The translations under genes and the position numbers were made by a program. This document shows, one piece after another, positions 1 to 7,953 of a stretch of 36,805 nt of DNA (its first letter is position 1; every line of letters begins with the position of its first letter). Below the pieces are notes generated by a model. It ran no database searches. It was given only the letters and a program-made list of their open reading frames with translations, and was not told the origin of the DNA. Origin of the DNA: Camelimonas fluminis (GTDB lineage: Bacteria > Pseudomonadota > Alphaproteobacteria > Rhizobiales > Beijerinckiaceae); contig NZ_BNCG01000017.1 in assembly GCF_014656355.1 (NCBI RefSeq), forward strand, positions 1 through 36,805, in the 5' to 3' direction.

Positions 1-153
1 GTGCGTCGCGCAAACCTTTACATATTCAACCGGAGCGGACTTCGTCATCGGAAGATCCGCCGCGTTGGCGAGCGACCCTCCCCCCAGCATTGCGACAGCG
101 CCTGACAGGACCTGCGCCCGCCCTGACATGCGACGACATCTGTAGCGCCCCAT
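1..153 (-). CDS. Porin, Porin_2 family (N-terminal part, cut by window edge)
   Basis: Fifty-one codons of an outer-membrane porin run off the left edge. The start is the ATG at 151-153 (minus), chosen because a GGAGGG ribosome site (161-166) lies 7 nt upstream. A second in-frame ATG at 127-129 has no such site. The reading begins with a basic segment (MGRYRCRR), then a hydrophobic small-residue stretch and a signal-peptidase site around SLANA/ADLP. The mature start ADLPMTKSAPVEYVKVC closely resembles the conserved N-terminus of rhizobial Porin_2 proteins, which form general diffusion channels. Only the signal peptide and about 20 mature residues are present, so the family call rests on that short stretch. 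Confidence 0.72.
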   Translation of the reverse strand, partial: MGRYRCRRMSGRAQVLSGAVAMLGGGSLANAADLPMTKSAPVEYVKVCATH

Positions 154-215
154 CCCGCAGCCCTCCAATTCCCAACCTTCAAGATGCGGATACAATAATT
201 CGAAAAATTTTACTC

Positions 216-244
216 ATTAAATGCCTGATATACGAAAATTACAA
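216..244 (-). promoter_or_regulatory. Candidate promoter for the porin gene
   Basis: On the minus strand TTGTAA (239-244) and TTTAAT (216-221) are separated by exactly 17 nt, a sigma-70-like layout, about 65 nt upstream of the porin start. The segment 180-270 is much richer in A+T than the rest of the window. A TTAACC (265-270), which could be a CtrA half-site, lies just beyond. The rest of 154-439 holds no gene that I can support. Confidence 0.35.
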
Positions 245-439
245 TTCATGCGCCCTGAATATTCTTAACCGATACTGAAAAACCACATGACCCGCGACGC
301 TTCAAATGCCCGCCCCGGCGAAGCGCGTCGCATTGTCCGCCGCCTGACAGTGTGTTTTGATATTTCGCATAACAATTGAGCTTGCGCGCGCCTGGAGGGA
401 AAGCCGCAGGGGATTTGCGCCGCAGGGGGGGAACATTGC

Positions 440-1672
440 ATGAAGGGCGAACTGCTTAACGTCGCGCGCAAGGGCGCCACCCGGACAGGGCGCGCGCCCG
501 GCCGCCGGAGCATCGGCCGGCTGGCGCTGGCGCTGGCCATTGCCGGCGCCGCCTTGCCGGCCTGGGCCGATGGGGAGCTGAAGATTGGCCAGTCGTCCGT
601 CTACAGTGGTCCGGCCTCATCGTTCTCAACCATCCCCCGGCTGCACGCCGCTTATATGAAAATGATCAATGAGACGGGCGGCGTCGGCGGCAAGAAGCTC
701 GTATTTCTGTCGCTTGATGACGCGTTCACGCCAGCCAAAGCAATTGAAAACACCCGCAAGCTGGTGGAAGGCGAGAATGTGGCGCTGATGTTCGCCCATT
801 TCGGCTCATCCCAGGGATTGGCCGCCCGCAAATACATGAACACGCGTAAGCTGCCGCAGCTGTTTGTGTCGAGCGGCGCTGCGGCGTTTGGCAATTACAA
901 GGAGTTTCCCTGGACCATCGGCTGGCAGCCAACGCTGGTGACAGAGGGCAAGGCCATCGGCTCATACATCGCCCAAAACCTGGCCGGCAAAAAAATCGGC
1001 GTGCTGTATGAGAACGCGGAGTTTGGCCGCGACTACGTCAAGGGACTGAAGGAAGCGTTGGGGCCGGCGGCGACCAATATCGTCCGGGAGCTGACCTATG
1101 AAAGCGGCGACCCGACCATCGATTCCCAGATCATCACGCTGAAGTCCGCAGGCGCCGAGGTGATTGTCGACGTCAGCACGCCCAAATACACGGCGCAGGC
1201 CATCCGCAAAATTCACGCGCTGAACTGGCAGCCGCCTCACTTCATCTATTCGGCCTCCGCCTCGATCGGCGCGGTCATTATTCCCGTGGGCCCGGAGAAA
1301 GCCGTGGGCGTCATGTCCGCCACCACCTACAAGGACCCGAACGATCCGAAGTGGAAGGACGATCCGGGTCTGAAGCGCTGGGTCGCATTCATGGAAAAAT
1401 ACTTCCCGGAGGGCGACCGTCGCGAGATTTATAATGTGATTGCCTATCTGCAGGCCGAGACGTTGCACAAGACGCTTGAGAAATGCAACGGCGACTTCTC
1501 GCCCGGGAATATCATGAAGCAGGCTACAAATCTGGACTACCAGCCGGACATGCTGCTGCCGGGCATCCGTGTCCAGACGGGTCCGCAAGACTATTACCCG
1601 ATCAAGAAGATGAGCCTGACCCGGTTCGACGGCGAGCGCTTTGCACCGTTCGGCGAACTGGTTGGCGAGTAA
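440..1672 (+). CDS. ABC transporter substrate-binding protein, branched-chain amino acid type
   Basis: This 410-aa protein resembles periplasmic binding proteins of the LivK/Peripla_BP_6 class, which capture branched-chain amino acids, amides or other small organic ligands for an ABC importer. The ATG at 440 follows a G-rich ribosome site (GGGGGG, about 8 nt upstream). A long basic n-region (residues 1-26) leads into a hydrophobic core and the cleavage site AWA/DG after residue 43. The mature protein starts ELKIGQSSVYSGPASSF, the usual first strand and ligand loop, and continues with the two-lobe pattern (FVSSGAAAF, GVLYENAEFGRDY). No permease or ATPase gene lies nearby, so it is an orphan binding protein whose ligand cannot be read from sequence. 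It is convergent with the BKACE gene. Confidence 0.88.
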   Translation: MKGELLNVARKGATRTGRAPGRRSIGRLALALAIAGAALPAWADGELKIGQSSVYSGPASSFSTIPRLHAAYMKMINETGGVGGKKLVFLSLDDAFTPAKAIENTRKLVEGENVALMFAHFGSSQGLAARKYMNTRKLPQLFVSSGAAAFGNYKEFPWTIGWQPTLVTEGKAIGSYIAQNLAGKKIGVLYENAEFGRDYVKGLKEALGPAATNIVRELTYESGDPTIDSQIITLKSAGAEVIVDVSTPKYTAQAIRKIHALNWQPPHFIYSASASIGAVIIPVGPEKAVGVMSATTYKDPNDPKWKDDPGLKRWVAFMEKYFPEGDRREIYNVIAYLQAETLHKTLEKCNGDFSPGNIMKQATNLDYQPDMLLPGIRVQTGPQDYYPIKKMSLTRFDGERFAPFGELVGE

Positions 1673-1674
1673 AC

Positions 1675-1691
1675 GCCCCGGCCAGCGGGGC
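1675..1691. terminator. Hairpin between convergent genes
   Basis: GCCCCG (1675-1680) and CGGGGC (1686-1691) form a 6-bp stem with a 5-nt loop, starting 3 nt after the stop of the binding-protein gene. No clear T-run follows, so it is a weak terminator candidate. Confidence 0.35.
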
Positions 1692-1724
1692 CCTCGCTCC
1701 GCCAGTTTCTTCCCGCAATGCGGC

Positions 1725-2612
1725 TTATGAGGCCGCACAGTCTCCGTGCGCCGCCGGCCGGGCCGTCGACAGCCCGGCCATGGCGGCGCGCACCTCGGCC
1801 GCCGGGGCCAGGGCGAGGCCGCGCATGGCGATGGCGTCGGCCATGCGCCGCGTCAGCATCGGGTTGGATATGCCGCAGCCGGTCGGCATGTCCTCCAGCC
1901 CCACCCGCACATGCGCGCCCATGGCCAGAGCCTCCGGCAGCAGCCCAAGCGAATCCACGCCGATGCCGCTGACCATCACCGGCAGCCCCGGCGCCAGATC
2001 CTCGAGCAGCCGGCGCCAGGCCTCAAAGGCGTAGGGAGCAGGCGGGAAGCCAAAAGCGTATTCCGTCGAGAACATCAGCCGGAACACTGGCGGCGGGCAG
2101 GCTGGAAAACGGTTGAGCCAGGCGCGCGCCGCCCGGACAAAGCCAGGCTCGTAAATGGCGAAGGGCGGGTGAAAGCCCCAGCGCGCCGCCAGTTCGAAGC
2201 CGCGACCGATGGAATCCGGCGCGTTGGCGTAGACGAAGCGCGCCGCGCCGGGACGATCGGTCAGCGGATCCATGTTGACGCTGCCGGGGTCGAGCACCGA
2301 CCATTCCAGCAACCCGCGCCGGGCCAGTTGCTCAATCACCGCGTACCGATCCGGCTCCGCCGCGATGGTCGGGTAAACGATGGCGTCGACCTGTTCGCGA
2401 ATGCCCTCGATAATGCGGGCGTAGGTATCGGCGCAATCAATCTGGACGCCCGCATCCGGGTCCCAGGCGTGCACATGGACGATGGCGGCGCCCTCATGCA
2501 CGCAGGCGACCCCATCGGCGACAATCTCGGCCACTGAAAGCGGCGAAAGCGGCTGCAGCGCCCGGCCCCATGGGCCATTCAGGGCGACCTCAAGCCAGAC
2601 ACCATGCGTCAT
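1725..2612 (-). CDS. BKACE family beta-keto acid cleavage enzyme (DUF849)
   Basis: This 295-aa protein has the features of the beta-keto acid cleavage enzymes typified by Kce of lysine fermentation. These zinc enzymes condense a beta-keto acid with acetyl-CoA to give acetoacetate and a new acyl-CoA. The N-terminus carries EVALNG (residues 8-13), followed by VHVH with His46 and His48, the metal-binding pair. The C-terminal VRVGLED near residue 240 supplies the usual acidic ligand. The ATG at 2612 is chosen over upstream starts because GGAGGG lies about 6 nt before it and family members begin at this point. The substrate cannot be deduced. It ends against an ABC binding protein, which may or may not be functionally related. 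Confidence 0.85.
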   Translation of the reverse strand: MTHGVWLEVALNGPWGRALQPLSPLSVAEIVADGVACVHEGAAIVHVHAWDPDAGVQIDCADTYARIIEGIREQVDAIVYPTIAAEPDRYAVIEQLARRGLLEWSVLDPGSVNMDPLTDRPGAARFVYANAPDSIGRGFELAARWGFHPPFAIYEPGFVRAARAWLNRFPACPPPVFRLMFSTEYAFGFPPAPYAFEAWRRLLEDLAPGLPVMVSGIGVDSLGLLPEALAMGAHVRVGLEDMPTGCGISNPMLTRRMADAIAMRGLALAPAAEVRAAMAGLSTARPAAHGDCAAS

Positions 2613-2624
2613 GCCCGCCCTCCC

Positions 2625-2735
2625 CTGGAGCGTTTCCGGTAAAATCCGGTTCACCGGAAGCGCCCTGTCTCTCTGACTGGATGCATTTTCCTCACAAAAG
2701 TGGGGGCCACTTTTTGCGAAAACGCCCTGGTCCGC
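2625..2735. repeat. Dispersed intergenic repeat, copy A
   Basis: The segment contains GGAGCGTTTCCGG (2627-2639), a 6-nt spacer and CCGGTTCACCGGAA (2646-2659). It then has a GCATTTT stretch and a hairpin with arms CAAAAGTGG (2695-2703) and CCACTTTTTG (2707-2716), ending in GCGAAAACGCC. The same blocks recur at 7785-7870 and 19769-19850, and the hairpin recurs inside nadB. The style matches mosaic repeats common between genes in Rhizobiales. Confidence 0.65.
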
Positions 2736-2810
2736 GCTGCGCCCGATGCCTGAGGAGGGAAGGTAGGGCAAAAAGCCCTCCCGACGCCAGCGGGGACCGC
2801 GCCCGCGCTC

Positions 2811-3509
2811 TCACCAGACCCAGGGCAGCAGCCTGTAACGCACGCGCGACGCATAATCCGCATAGCCGTCCAGCCGGGCGCGCAGCAGCGCATCCTCCCA
2901 GGCGGTGCGCACCACCAGAATGGCGCTGGCGACGCCCGCCGGGATCAGCGCCCAGTATGAGCCCAGGGCCAGCGCCAGCCCCGCGAACACCATGAAGGCG
3001 CTGACGTAGCCCGGGTGACGGACAATCGCGTAAGGCCCGGTTGAAATGACGTGCTGGCCGCGCTCGCGTTGCAGCCGGACCCCGGGTTCAAAGAAGCGGT
3101 TGACGGCCTGCGCCCACGCGCCGAGGGCAATGCCCGCCCCAAGCAGCGCATAGCCCAGCAAAACGACCGCCGGCGACGCCGCTGACCACCTCATCCGGCC
3201 GGCGTCCAGCGTGGCGAGCGGGATTTCCAGCAACATCGCCGGCAGCATCAGCGCCAGCAGCGCCAGATCCCATCGCTCCGTGCCTGGCTGGAAGCGGCTG
3301 CGGGCGCGGAAGATAACCGGGTTAAGCCGCGCCAGCACCAGCGCGGCCAAGCCGTAAACGATGACAAGAAAAGCAATGAAGCGCCAGCCGGGGAGCCAGT
3401 CGAGACGCCCGACCGGTCCAAACACCAGCGCGACAAGCGCCAGCGGCAGACCCACCGCATAGCCCGACGCGGCCATGCGGGACATGGGCGGCGGTTCGGT
3501 GACGGACAT
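2811..3509 (-). CDS. Isoprenylcysteine carboxyl methyltransferase (ICMT)-like membrane protein
   Basis: This 232-aa integral membrane protein has about five hydrophobic segments (around 17-35, 43-62, 82-100, 112-132 and 170-200). The C-terminal motif GPYAIVRHPGY (158-168) and a following acidic/aromatic segment ending YRLLPWVW form the SAM-binding signature of the ICMT/PEMT-like family. Bacterial members methylate lipids or unknown small substrates; protein prenylation is not expected here. The ATG at 3509 is preceded by GGGAGG with a 6-nt spacer. An imperfect inverted repeat lies directly upstream (3539-3583). It stands alone between the BKACE and PPK2 genes, on the same strand as both. Confidence 0.75.
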   Translation of the reverse strand: MSVTEPPPMSRMAASGYAVGLPLALVALVFGPVGRLDWLPGWRFIAFLVIVYGLAALVLARLNPVIFRARSRFQPGTERWDLALLALMLPAMLLEIPLATLDAGRMRWSAASPAVVLLGYALLGAGIALGAWAQAVNRFFEPGVRLQRERGQHVISTGPYAIVRHPGYVSAFMVFAGLALALGSYWALIPAGVASAILVVRTAWEDALLRARLDGYADYASRVRYRLLPWVW

Positions 3510-3538
3510 CTGCGCCTCCCGTCATGCGCCCCGGCGCC

Positions 3539-3583
3539 ATATGCCGGGCGGGGTCAGGAGGGGAACCGCGCCGCCGGGCATAT
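3539..3583. repeat. Inverted repeat upstream of the ICMT-like gene
   Basis: ATATGCCGGGCGG (3539-3551) and CCGCCGGGCATAT (3571-3583) are complementary at 12 of 13 positions around a 19-nt loop. The element ends about 30 nt before the ICMT-like start codon, so it could be an operator or a leader hairpin. Confidence 0.5.
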
Positions 3584-3700
3584 CGTTCCCCAGGCCGGTT
3601 CTTTCTGGGACGGCGTTTCCCGGAACCCGCGTTTTCCAGATCCGCATTTCCCGGAGCGGGCTTCTCCGCGCCTGCGTCCCGCATCCGCCATGGGCCTGCG

Positions 3701-4603
3701 TCAGCTTCCTCTCCCGCCGTCCTCAGCCAGCAACTGCGCGCGGGCCTTCGCCATCGTCTGGCGCGCCGCATCGTCGACTTCCGGAAAATCCAGATCAAGC
3801 TTTTCGAGGGCGCCGATAATGGTTGCCGCCAGGACAATCCGCGTGAACCATTTGTTGTCAGCCGGCGTCACGTGCCACGGCGCCTTGCCAGTCGCCGTGT
3901 GGGCGATCATCTGCTGGTAGGCCTCCTGATAGTCGTCCCAATACTGACGCTCGGCCATGTCGCCTGCGGAAAACTTCCAGTTTTTGTCCGGTTCATCGAT
4001 GCGCGCCAGCAGGCGGCGGCGCTGCTCGTCTTTCGACACGTTCAGGAAGAACTTCAGGATCACCGTGCCATTGCGGACCAGGTGCTTCTCGAATTCGCGG
4101 ATGCTCTTGAAGCGTGTTTTCCAGATATCCTTCCCCACCAGGTCCGGCGGCAGGCCTTCGGCGCGCAGAATGGCCTCGTGAACCCGGACAACAAGCGTCT
4201 CCTCATAGTAGGAGCGGTTGAAAATGCCGATGCCGCCGCGCTCCGGCAGCCGGCAGCCGGCCCGCCACAGAAAATCGTGCGCCAGCTCCTCTGCGCTGGG
4301 TTGCTTGAATGAATGCACCATGCAGCCCTGAGGATTCACGCCGGACATGACATGCTCGATGGCGCCGTCCTTGCCGGCGGTGTCCATGGCCTGCAAAACA
4401 ATCAGCACCGACCACTGCTTGCGGGCATAGAGCCGCTCCTGCAACTCGCGCAGCCGTTTGACGCCGGCCTGCAGCAACTGTTTCGCCTCATCCTTCTCGA
4501 TGTCGAGGCCGCAGGTTTCGCCAGGATCGAACTGTTTGAGCCGAAAGGCCTCGCCGTCGGTGACCCGGAATTTCCGGACGATATCTCTCATGTCCATCAT
4601 CAC
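3701..4603 (-). CDS. ppk2: Polyphosphate kinase 2 (PPK2) family protein
   Basis: This 300-aa protein transfers phosphate between polyphosphate and nucleotides. It has the Walker A motif AMDTAGKDG (72-80), the SGVNPQG segment (87-93), the Walker B region FNRSYYEE (128-135) and the lid helix with FEKHL. Length and motifs fit single-domain PPK2 enzymes of class I or III, which phosphorylate NDP or NMP. I cannot tell the class with certainty. GGAGG lies 6 nt before a GTG (4603) and 9 nt before the adjacent ATG (4600), so the first residue is uncertain by one codon. It is divergent from the degenerate GGDEF gene. Confidence 0.88.
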   Translation of the reverse strand: MMMDMRDIVRKFRVTDGEAFRLKQFDPGETCGLDIEKDEAKQLLQAGVKRLRELQERLYARKQWSVLIVLQAMDTAGKDGAIEHVMSGVNPQGCMVHSFKQPSAEELAHDFLWRAGCRLPERGGIGIFNRSYYEETLVVRVHEAILRAEGLPPDLVGKDIWKTRFKSIREFEKHLVRNGTVILKFFLNVSKDEQRRRLLARIDEPDKNWKFSAGDMAERQYWDDYQEAYQQMIAHTATGKAPWHVTPADNKWFTRIVLAATIIGALEKLDLDFPEVDDAARQTMAKARAQLLAEDGGRGS

Positions 4604-4912
4604 GCTGCGCCTCCGGGCATGCCCACATCAGGCTGAAGATATCAGACCCTGACGGACGTCGGAGCGAGATACGACGCGCCCCGAAAGAAGTGATCGACAT
4701 GCATGGGGGCGGGCGGCCTCCCTGCGCCCGTGTGAAACCGCCATGCCGTTGCTCTCGCGACGTCCTCCACATCTCCACATGGGTCATCAATGGACATGGT
4801 CCCGCGTTTTCGTTTCACTGGGGTCTCAGCCGTTCATGGCTCTCTGGAACCGGTCGACAGGAGCACCGGAAACCGGGCGAACGCGCGCCTCATATGGCCG
4901 GTGGAGGACCCC

Positions 4913-5971
4913 GTGGATCTAGCGATTTTCTCCGGCGCCATCACGCTCTGGAGCCTGGTGCAGGGCGCGGTGCTTCTTCTCAGGTGGCGGCGCTTTCCTG
5001 AAAGCAGGGATCTTTTCTGGTCAGGCCTGGGCGGCGTCGCCATCGGGGTGGGGTCAGCCCTGTATGGCTCCCGATACTTCGGCTGGCCTTACGCGGTGTA
5101 TGCGACGGCCGCCAACCCCACCATTGTCACCGGGCTGGCGTTTCTCGTTCAGGGCATCCGGAGCGCGGACGGCTTCAAACCCAATCTGTTGCTGCTGGTT
5201 TCGCCGGCTGTGATCTGGCTCGCCGCCAGTTGTTTCGCGGCGTTTCGGGCCACGCCGCTGGTTGCGGTGTGGCTGTTCGCGATCATCGGATTCGTCTGGT
5301 CCGCCATCGCTGTCCGGCAACTCACATCGGGAGGCCTGCAGCTTCCAGGAAGGCGGCTCTGGGCTGTTCTCTGGATATTTATTCTCGCCACCATGGTGGT
5401 CAGGCTGGTTGGCGCCGTGGCGATGCTCCCCAGCCTCAGCGACCGTTACGCCAGCACGGCGTGGCCTGTTGTGTTCCTGGCCATGGCGGCGATCGCCATG
5501 ATGGCCGTCGGCTATGTCAATCTGACGCTCTCAGATGGCCTGCCGCGCACCGGAGCGATCACGGCGGCTCTGGAGCGCGGACTTGCTGGTCGCGCATTCC
5601 CGTCGACCGGGGACGACGGGCTGCTCTGGTCGCTCAGAATCGACCGGCTGCTCTCGGGGAACGCGCCCGCCACGTTTCAGAACGCGGACATCAACGATCT
5701 GCAACAGGCCATCGTACGGGCCTGTCCCCCAGTCGTGGAGGTGCTGCCCTCGGGGCCAGACAGGGTGATCTGGCGGACCACTCCGGACGAACAGGGGCAT
5801 GCGCGGAGCCTGCGCCAGCTCATCGATCGCATGACCGCGATTGTGCAACGTCCCGGATTTCCGCGCGTCACCATGAGCTGCGGCGTCACGACCTTTGACG
5901 GCGACAACCCGACGGCAGCCGCGCTGGTCGCCGATCGGAGCGCCCTGACAGTGAGCAATCATGGAAAATGA
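4913..5971 (+). CDS. Membrane protein with degenerate GGDEF-like domain
   Basis: The product is 352 aa. I place the start at GTG 4913, because GGAGG lies 5 nt upstream and the sequence then enters the first membrane helix at once (DLAIFSGAITLW). Upstream in-frame codons from 4790 give a non-hydrophobic tail. About six hydrophobic segments fill the first 230 residues. The C-terminal part follows the layout of a diguanylate cyclase domain, ending VTMSCGV followed by an ADRSAL segment like the final helix. The catalytic GG(D/E)EF is replaced by GPDRV (281-285), so it should not make cyclic-di-GMP. It may be a sensor or a GTP/c-di-GMP-responsive relic. I do not know the family. Confidence 0.7.
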   Translation: MDLAIFSGAITLWSLVQGAVLLLRWRRFPESRDLFWSGLGGVAIGVGSALYGSRYFGWPYAVYATAANPTIVTGLAFLVQGIRSADGFKPNLLLLVSPAVIWLAASCFAAFRATPLVAVWLFAIIGFVWSAIAVRQLTSGGLQLPGRRLWAVLWIFILATMVVRLVGAVAMLPSLSDRYASTAWPVVFLAMAAIAMMAVGYVNLTLSDGLPRTGAITAALERGLAGRAFPSTGDDGLLWSLRIDRLLSGNAPATFQNADINDLQQAIVRACPPVVEVLPSGPDRVIWRTTPDEQGHARSLRQLIDRMTAIVQRPGFPRVTMSCGVTTFDGDNPTAAALVADRSALTVSNHGK

Positions 5972-5998
5972 TCCTGCATCCCGGAACCGGATGCAGGA
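5972..5998. terminator. Strong hairpin after the degenerate GGDEF gene
   Basis: TCCTGCATCC (5972-5981) and GGATGCAGGA (5989-5998) form a perfect 10-bp stem with a 7-nt loop directly after the stop codon. There is no T-run on the plus strand. It may serve both this gene and the convergent DUF4287 gene. Confidence 0.5.
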
Positions 5999-6099
5999 GC
6001 GCGTTGACCCGTCACGCCCGTACAGCCAGCTTCTCGAGATCAGCCCGTCGGTATGAGGCGCATGGCTGCGGAGGTCCGCAGATCCAACGCGCGCGGATA

Positions 6100-6312
6100 T
6101 CAGCTTTTGTCTTCCGCCAGTGTATGCGCAACGATCGCGTTTGCATGGCCGTGGCCCATGCCGTGCTCCGTTTTCAGCATGCTGACAAGGTCCATATGCC
6201 TGGCGGGACAGCTCTTCCGAACCAGTTCCTTCCAGTCAGATATCGGACGGCCATACTTTTTTTCGATCGATGGGAAGTATGAGGCGGGGCCTTTGACGGG
6301 ATCATTTGACAT
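6100..6312 (-). CDS. DUF4287 domain protein
   Basis: This 70-aa protein matches the conserved short DUF4287 family. Its sequence runs through DPVKGPASYFPSIEKKYGRP, a central WKELV helix and the C-terminal signature KTEHGMGHGHANAIVAHTL. Related domains occur alone or fused to DUF5655. The biochemical role is unknown. The ATG at 6312 begins MSNDPVKG, the usual family start; an upstream TTG at 6324 is possible. The gene is convergent with the degenerate GGDEF gene and lies downstream of the tRNA on the same strand. Confidence 0.82.
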   Translation of the reverse strand: MSNDPVKGPASYFPSIEKKYGRPISDWKELVRKSCPARHMDLVSMLKTEHGMGHGHANAIVAHTLAEDKS

Positions 6313-6342
6313 GCGCCAGTCCAACCGGGTTCCGGGCAGGAG

Positions 6343-6513
6343 TCAAATGTCTCCGGGGGCGCCGTCGCGCTTTCCCTGCGTCAGAACAAAAGCCGGCGTC
6401 ACGAACGGGATGTCCCCGCCAGCCCGCATGACCTGTTCCCGGACCTGGCGCATTTGATCCGGGCGACCGCAAACGGGCGCGGCCAATGGCGTTGCGCCTG
6501 GCGGATACATCAT
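6343..6513 (-). CDS. Possible small ORF or remnant upstream of the DUF4287 gene
   Basis: A 56-codon reading frame starts with tandem ATGs (6513 and 6510) and contains APVCGRPDQMRQV, which vaguely resembles the mature start of small secreted alphaproteobacterial proteins. There is no good ribosome site and no signal peptide, and an in-frame extension upstream runs through the tRNA gene. It is either a relic of a secreted protein gene or a chance frame. Confidence 0.2.
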   Translation of the reverse strand: MMYPPGATPLAAPVCGRPDQMRQVREQVMRAGGDIPFVTPAFVLTQGKRDGAPGDI

Positions 6514-6588
6514 GGGACGCGCGAATCCGTACTGTCTGTTATCGCGCAACAGACATGGATGCGACCGAATTTTTTGGGAAAAGAAAAA

Positions 6589-6665
6589 TGGTAGCGAGGG
6601 AGGGACTCGAACCCCCGACACGCGGATTATGATTCCGCTGCTCTAACCAGCTGAGCTACCCCGCC
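6589..6665 (-). tRNA. tRNA-Met (CAU), elongator type
   Basis: A 77-nt cloverleaf can be folded: acceptor GGCGGGG/CCTCGCT, D-stem GCTC/GAGC, anticodon stem GCGGA/TCCGC with loop ATCATAA (anticodon CAT), and T-stem GGGGG/CCCTC around TTCGAGT. Discriminator A and the CCA end (6589-6591) are encoded. The first pair is G-U rather than the mismatched pair of initiators, and the anticodon stem lacks the three G-C pairs of initiator tRNA, so this is the elongator form. A lysidine-type tRNA-Ile is less likely. A T-rich tract follows the 3' end and may aid termination. Confidence 0.93.
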
Positions 6666-6938
6666 GCAGCGGCCTGACGACCACCCTGAGGCGCGGCCAG
6701 ACCGAAGACAGGGCGGATATAGGGGGGCATCGCGCACCCTGTCAAGGACGCCGGCCGAGTTATCCTCATCGTGGCGCGAACGCCAGGGAATGGGTCTGGC
6801 GGAAACGGAGGAAACACCAGGCCCTCGCAAGCGGATGCCCCACAGCGCGTCGGCCGGCCTTGCGCTACGCGAGCCTCCGCTGACGTCCCTGCCAGACGCG
6901 CCCATCAGTGATCGGGCAGGCGCGCGCCGCCTTGCGTC

Positions 6939-7622
6939 TCAGCCGGCCTTGCGCAACCGCACCAGCTTGAAAAAACCGAACGGCTTGAGCGGCTGAACGG
7001 CGACAAGCGTGAAATCGCCGCGCCGGCGGGCCCAGTCGTCGAGGCGCGACACCTTGAAGGCGGAACTCCAGCCCACCTTGCTGACCAGCGGCGCGACGGC
7101 CTCCTCAAGGCGCGCCTGCGCGCCGCCATCGGCGCCGAAGTGATTGACGAGGATGATCTCGCCGCCGGGCCTCAGCACGCGCGCGAACTCATCCATGGCT
7201 CCTTCCGGGTCCGGCACCAGGGTGATCATCATCTGGGCGCTGACGGCGTCGAAGGCGCCGTCAGGGAAGCCGAGATGGCAGCCATCCATCACCACAACGC
7301 CTTTCACATGGCCGAGCGCCTGCTCGCGCACCTTGCGCATGGCGAGTTTCAGCATGTCCTCGGACAGGTCCGTGGCGATGACCGAACAATCGCCGGGGTA
7401 TTCTTCCAGCGACATGCCGGTGCCGGCGCCCACTTCCAGGATGGTCCGGCCACAGGCCAGCCCGGCCTGCACCGCCGCACGGCGGCCAGGCGCGGTGAGC
7501 CGCCGGTAGGTCAGATCATAAACAGGCGCCCAACGAGCATAGGCTTTCTTGATGGACGAAATGTCCGGCTGGTTGAAACCATGCCGGGACGCATCGTCGC
7601 CGTTGCCCGAAGTGGCGCCCAT
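6939..7622 (-). CDS. pmtA: Phosphatidylethanolamine N-methyltransferase, PmtA-like
   Basis: This 227-aa class I SAM-dependent methyltransferase has motif I LEVGAGTGM (62-70), an acidic TDLSEDML strand end, MDGCHLGFPDGAFD and the post-motif LRPGGEIILVNHF. The N-terminal AYARWAPVYDLTY and the VNHF ending are typical of soluble PmtA enzymes of Rhodobacter and rhizobia. These methylate phosphatidylethanolamine stepwise toward phosphatidylcholine at the inner membrane. An AGAGGA ribosome site lies about 6 nt before the ATG at 7622. A generic UbiE-like methyltransferase is the main alternative. No other lipid gene is adjacent. Confidence 0.72.
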   Translation of the reverse strand: MGATSGNGDDASRHGFNQPDISSIKKAYARWAPVYDLTYRRLTAPGRRAAVQAGLACGRTILEVGAGTGMSLEEYPGDCSVIATDLSEDMLKLAMRKVREQALGHVKGVVVMDGCHLGFPDGAFDAVSAQMMITLVPDPEGAMDEFARVLRPGGEIILVNHFGADGGAQARLEEAVAPLVSKVGWSSAFKVSRLDDWARRRGDFTLVAVQPLKPFGFFKLVRLRKAG

Positions 7623-7953
7623 TCAAATTCCTCTTCCCGGATCGTCCGGAACATTGGCCTGGCTCCGCATCGCCCCTACGCGCCCCCTCCGGGACCGCGC
7701 AAAAGCCGGATCCGCCTTCCAGGTTGCACAGCAGTTTCCCCAGCCGGCGGGATCGCATCCGCCGGTCCGCGAATGGGGAGCGCGCCTCATCTCTCTGGAC
7801 TGACGCATTTCCCGCACGAAACGCGCAGACCCACCGTTCGCGAAAGTGTACTGGCGCGAGAGATATCCGCCTCGCGTTAAGAAAATGCGTCGAACCGGGG
7901 GGACAGATCAAGATTTGATCGGCTGGAGCGTATTTTGCCCGGATCGCGGGGCC
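7623..7953. other. Gene-free gap between the pmtA-like gene and mnmA
   Basis: No supportable gene is present. The stretch 7785-7870 carries a degraded copy of the dispersed repeat (TCTCTCTGGACTGACGCATT, then CGCAC and GCGAAAG). The remaining 150 nt show no clear promoter or hairpin. Confidence 0.5.
7785..7870. repeat. Dispersed intergenic repeat, copy B (degraded)
   Basis: It shares TCTCTCTG-ACTG-GCATTT and a downstream GCGAAA block with copy A at 2625-2735, in the same order. The hairpin arms between them have diverged. Confidence 0.45.

Noticed and set aside
90-278. A 62-codon plus-strand frame before the binding protein
   Set aside because: It overlaps the porin start on the other strand and has no ribosome site or recognisable sequence.
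6589-6665. Initiator tRNA-Met
   Set aside because: The first acceptor pair is G-U rather than a mismatch, and the anticodon stem lacks the three consecutive G-C pairs of initiators.
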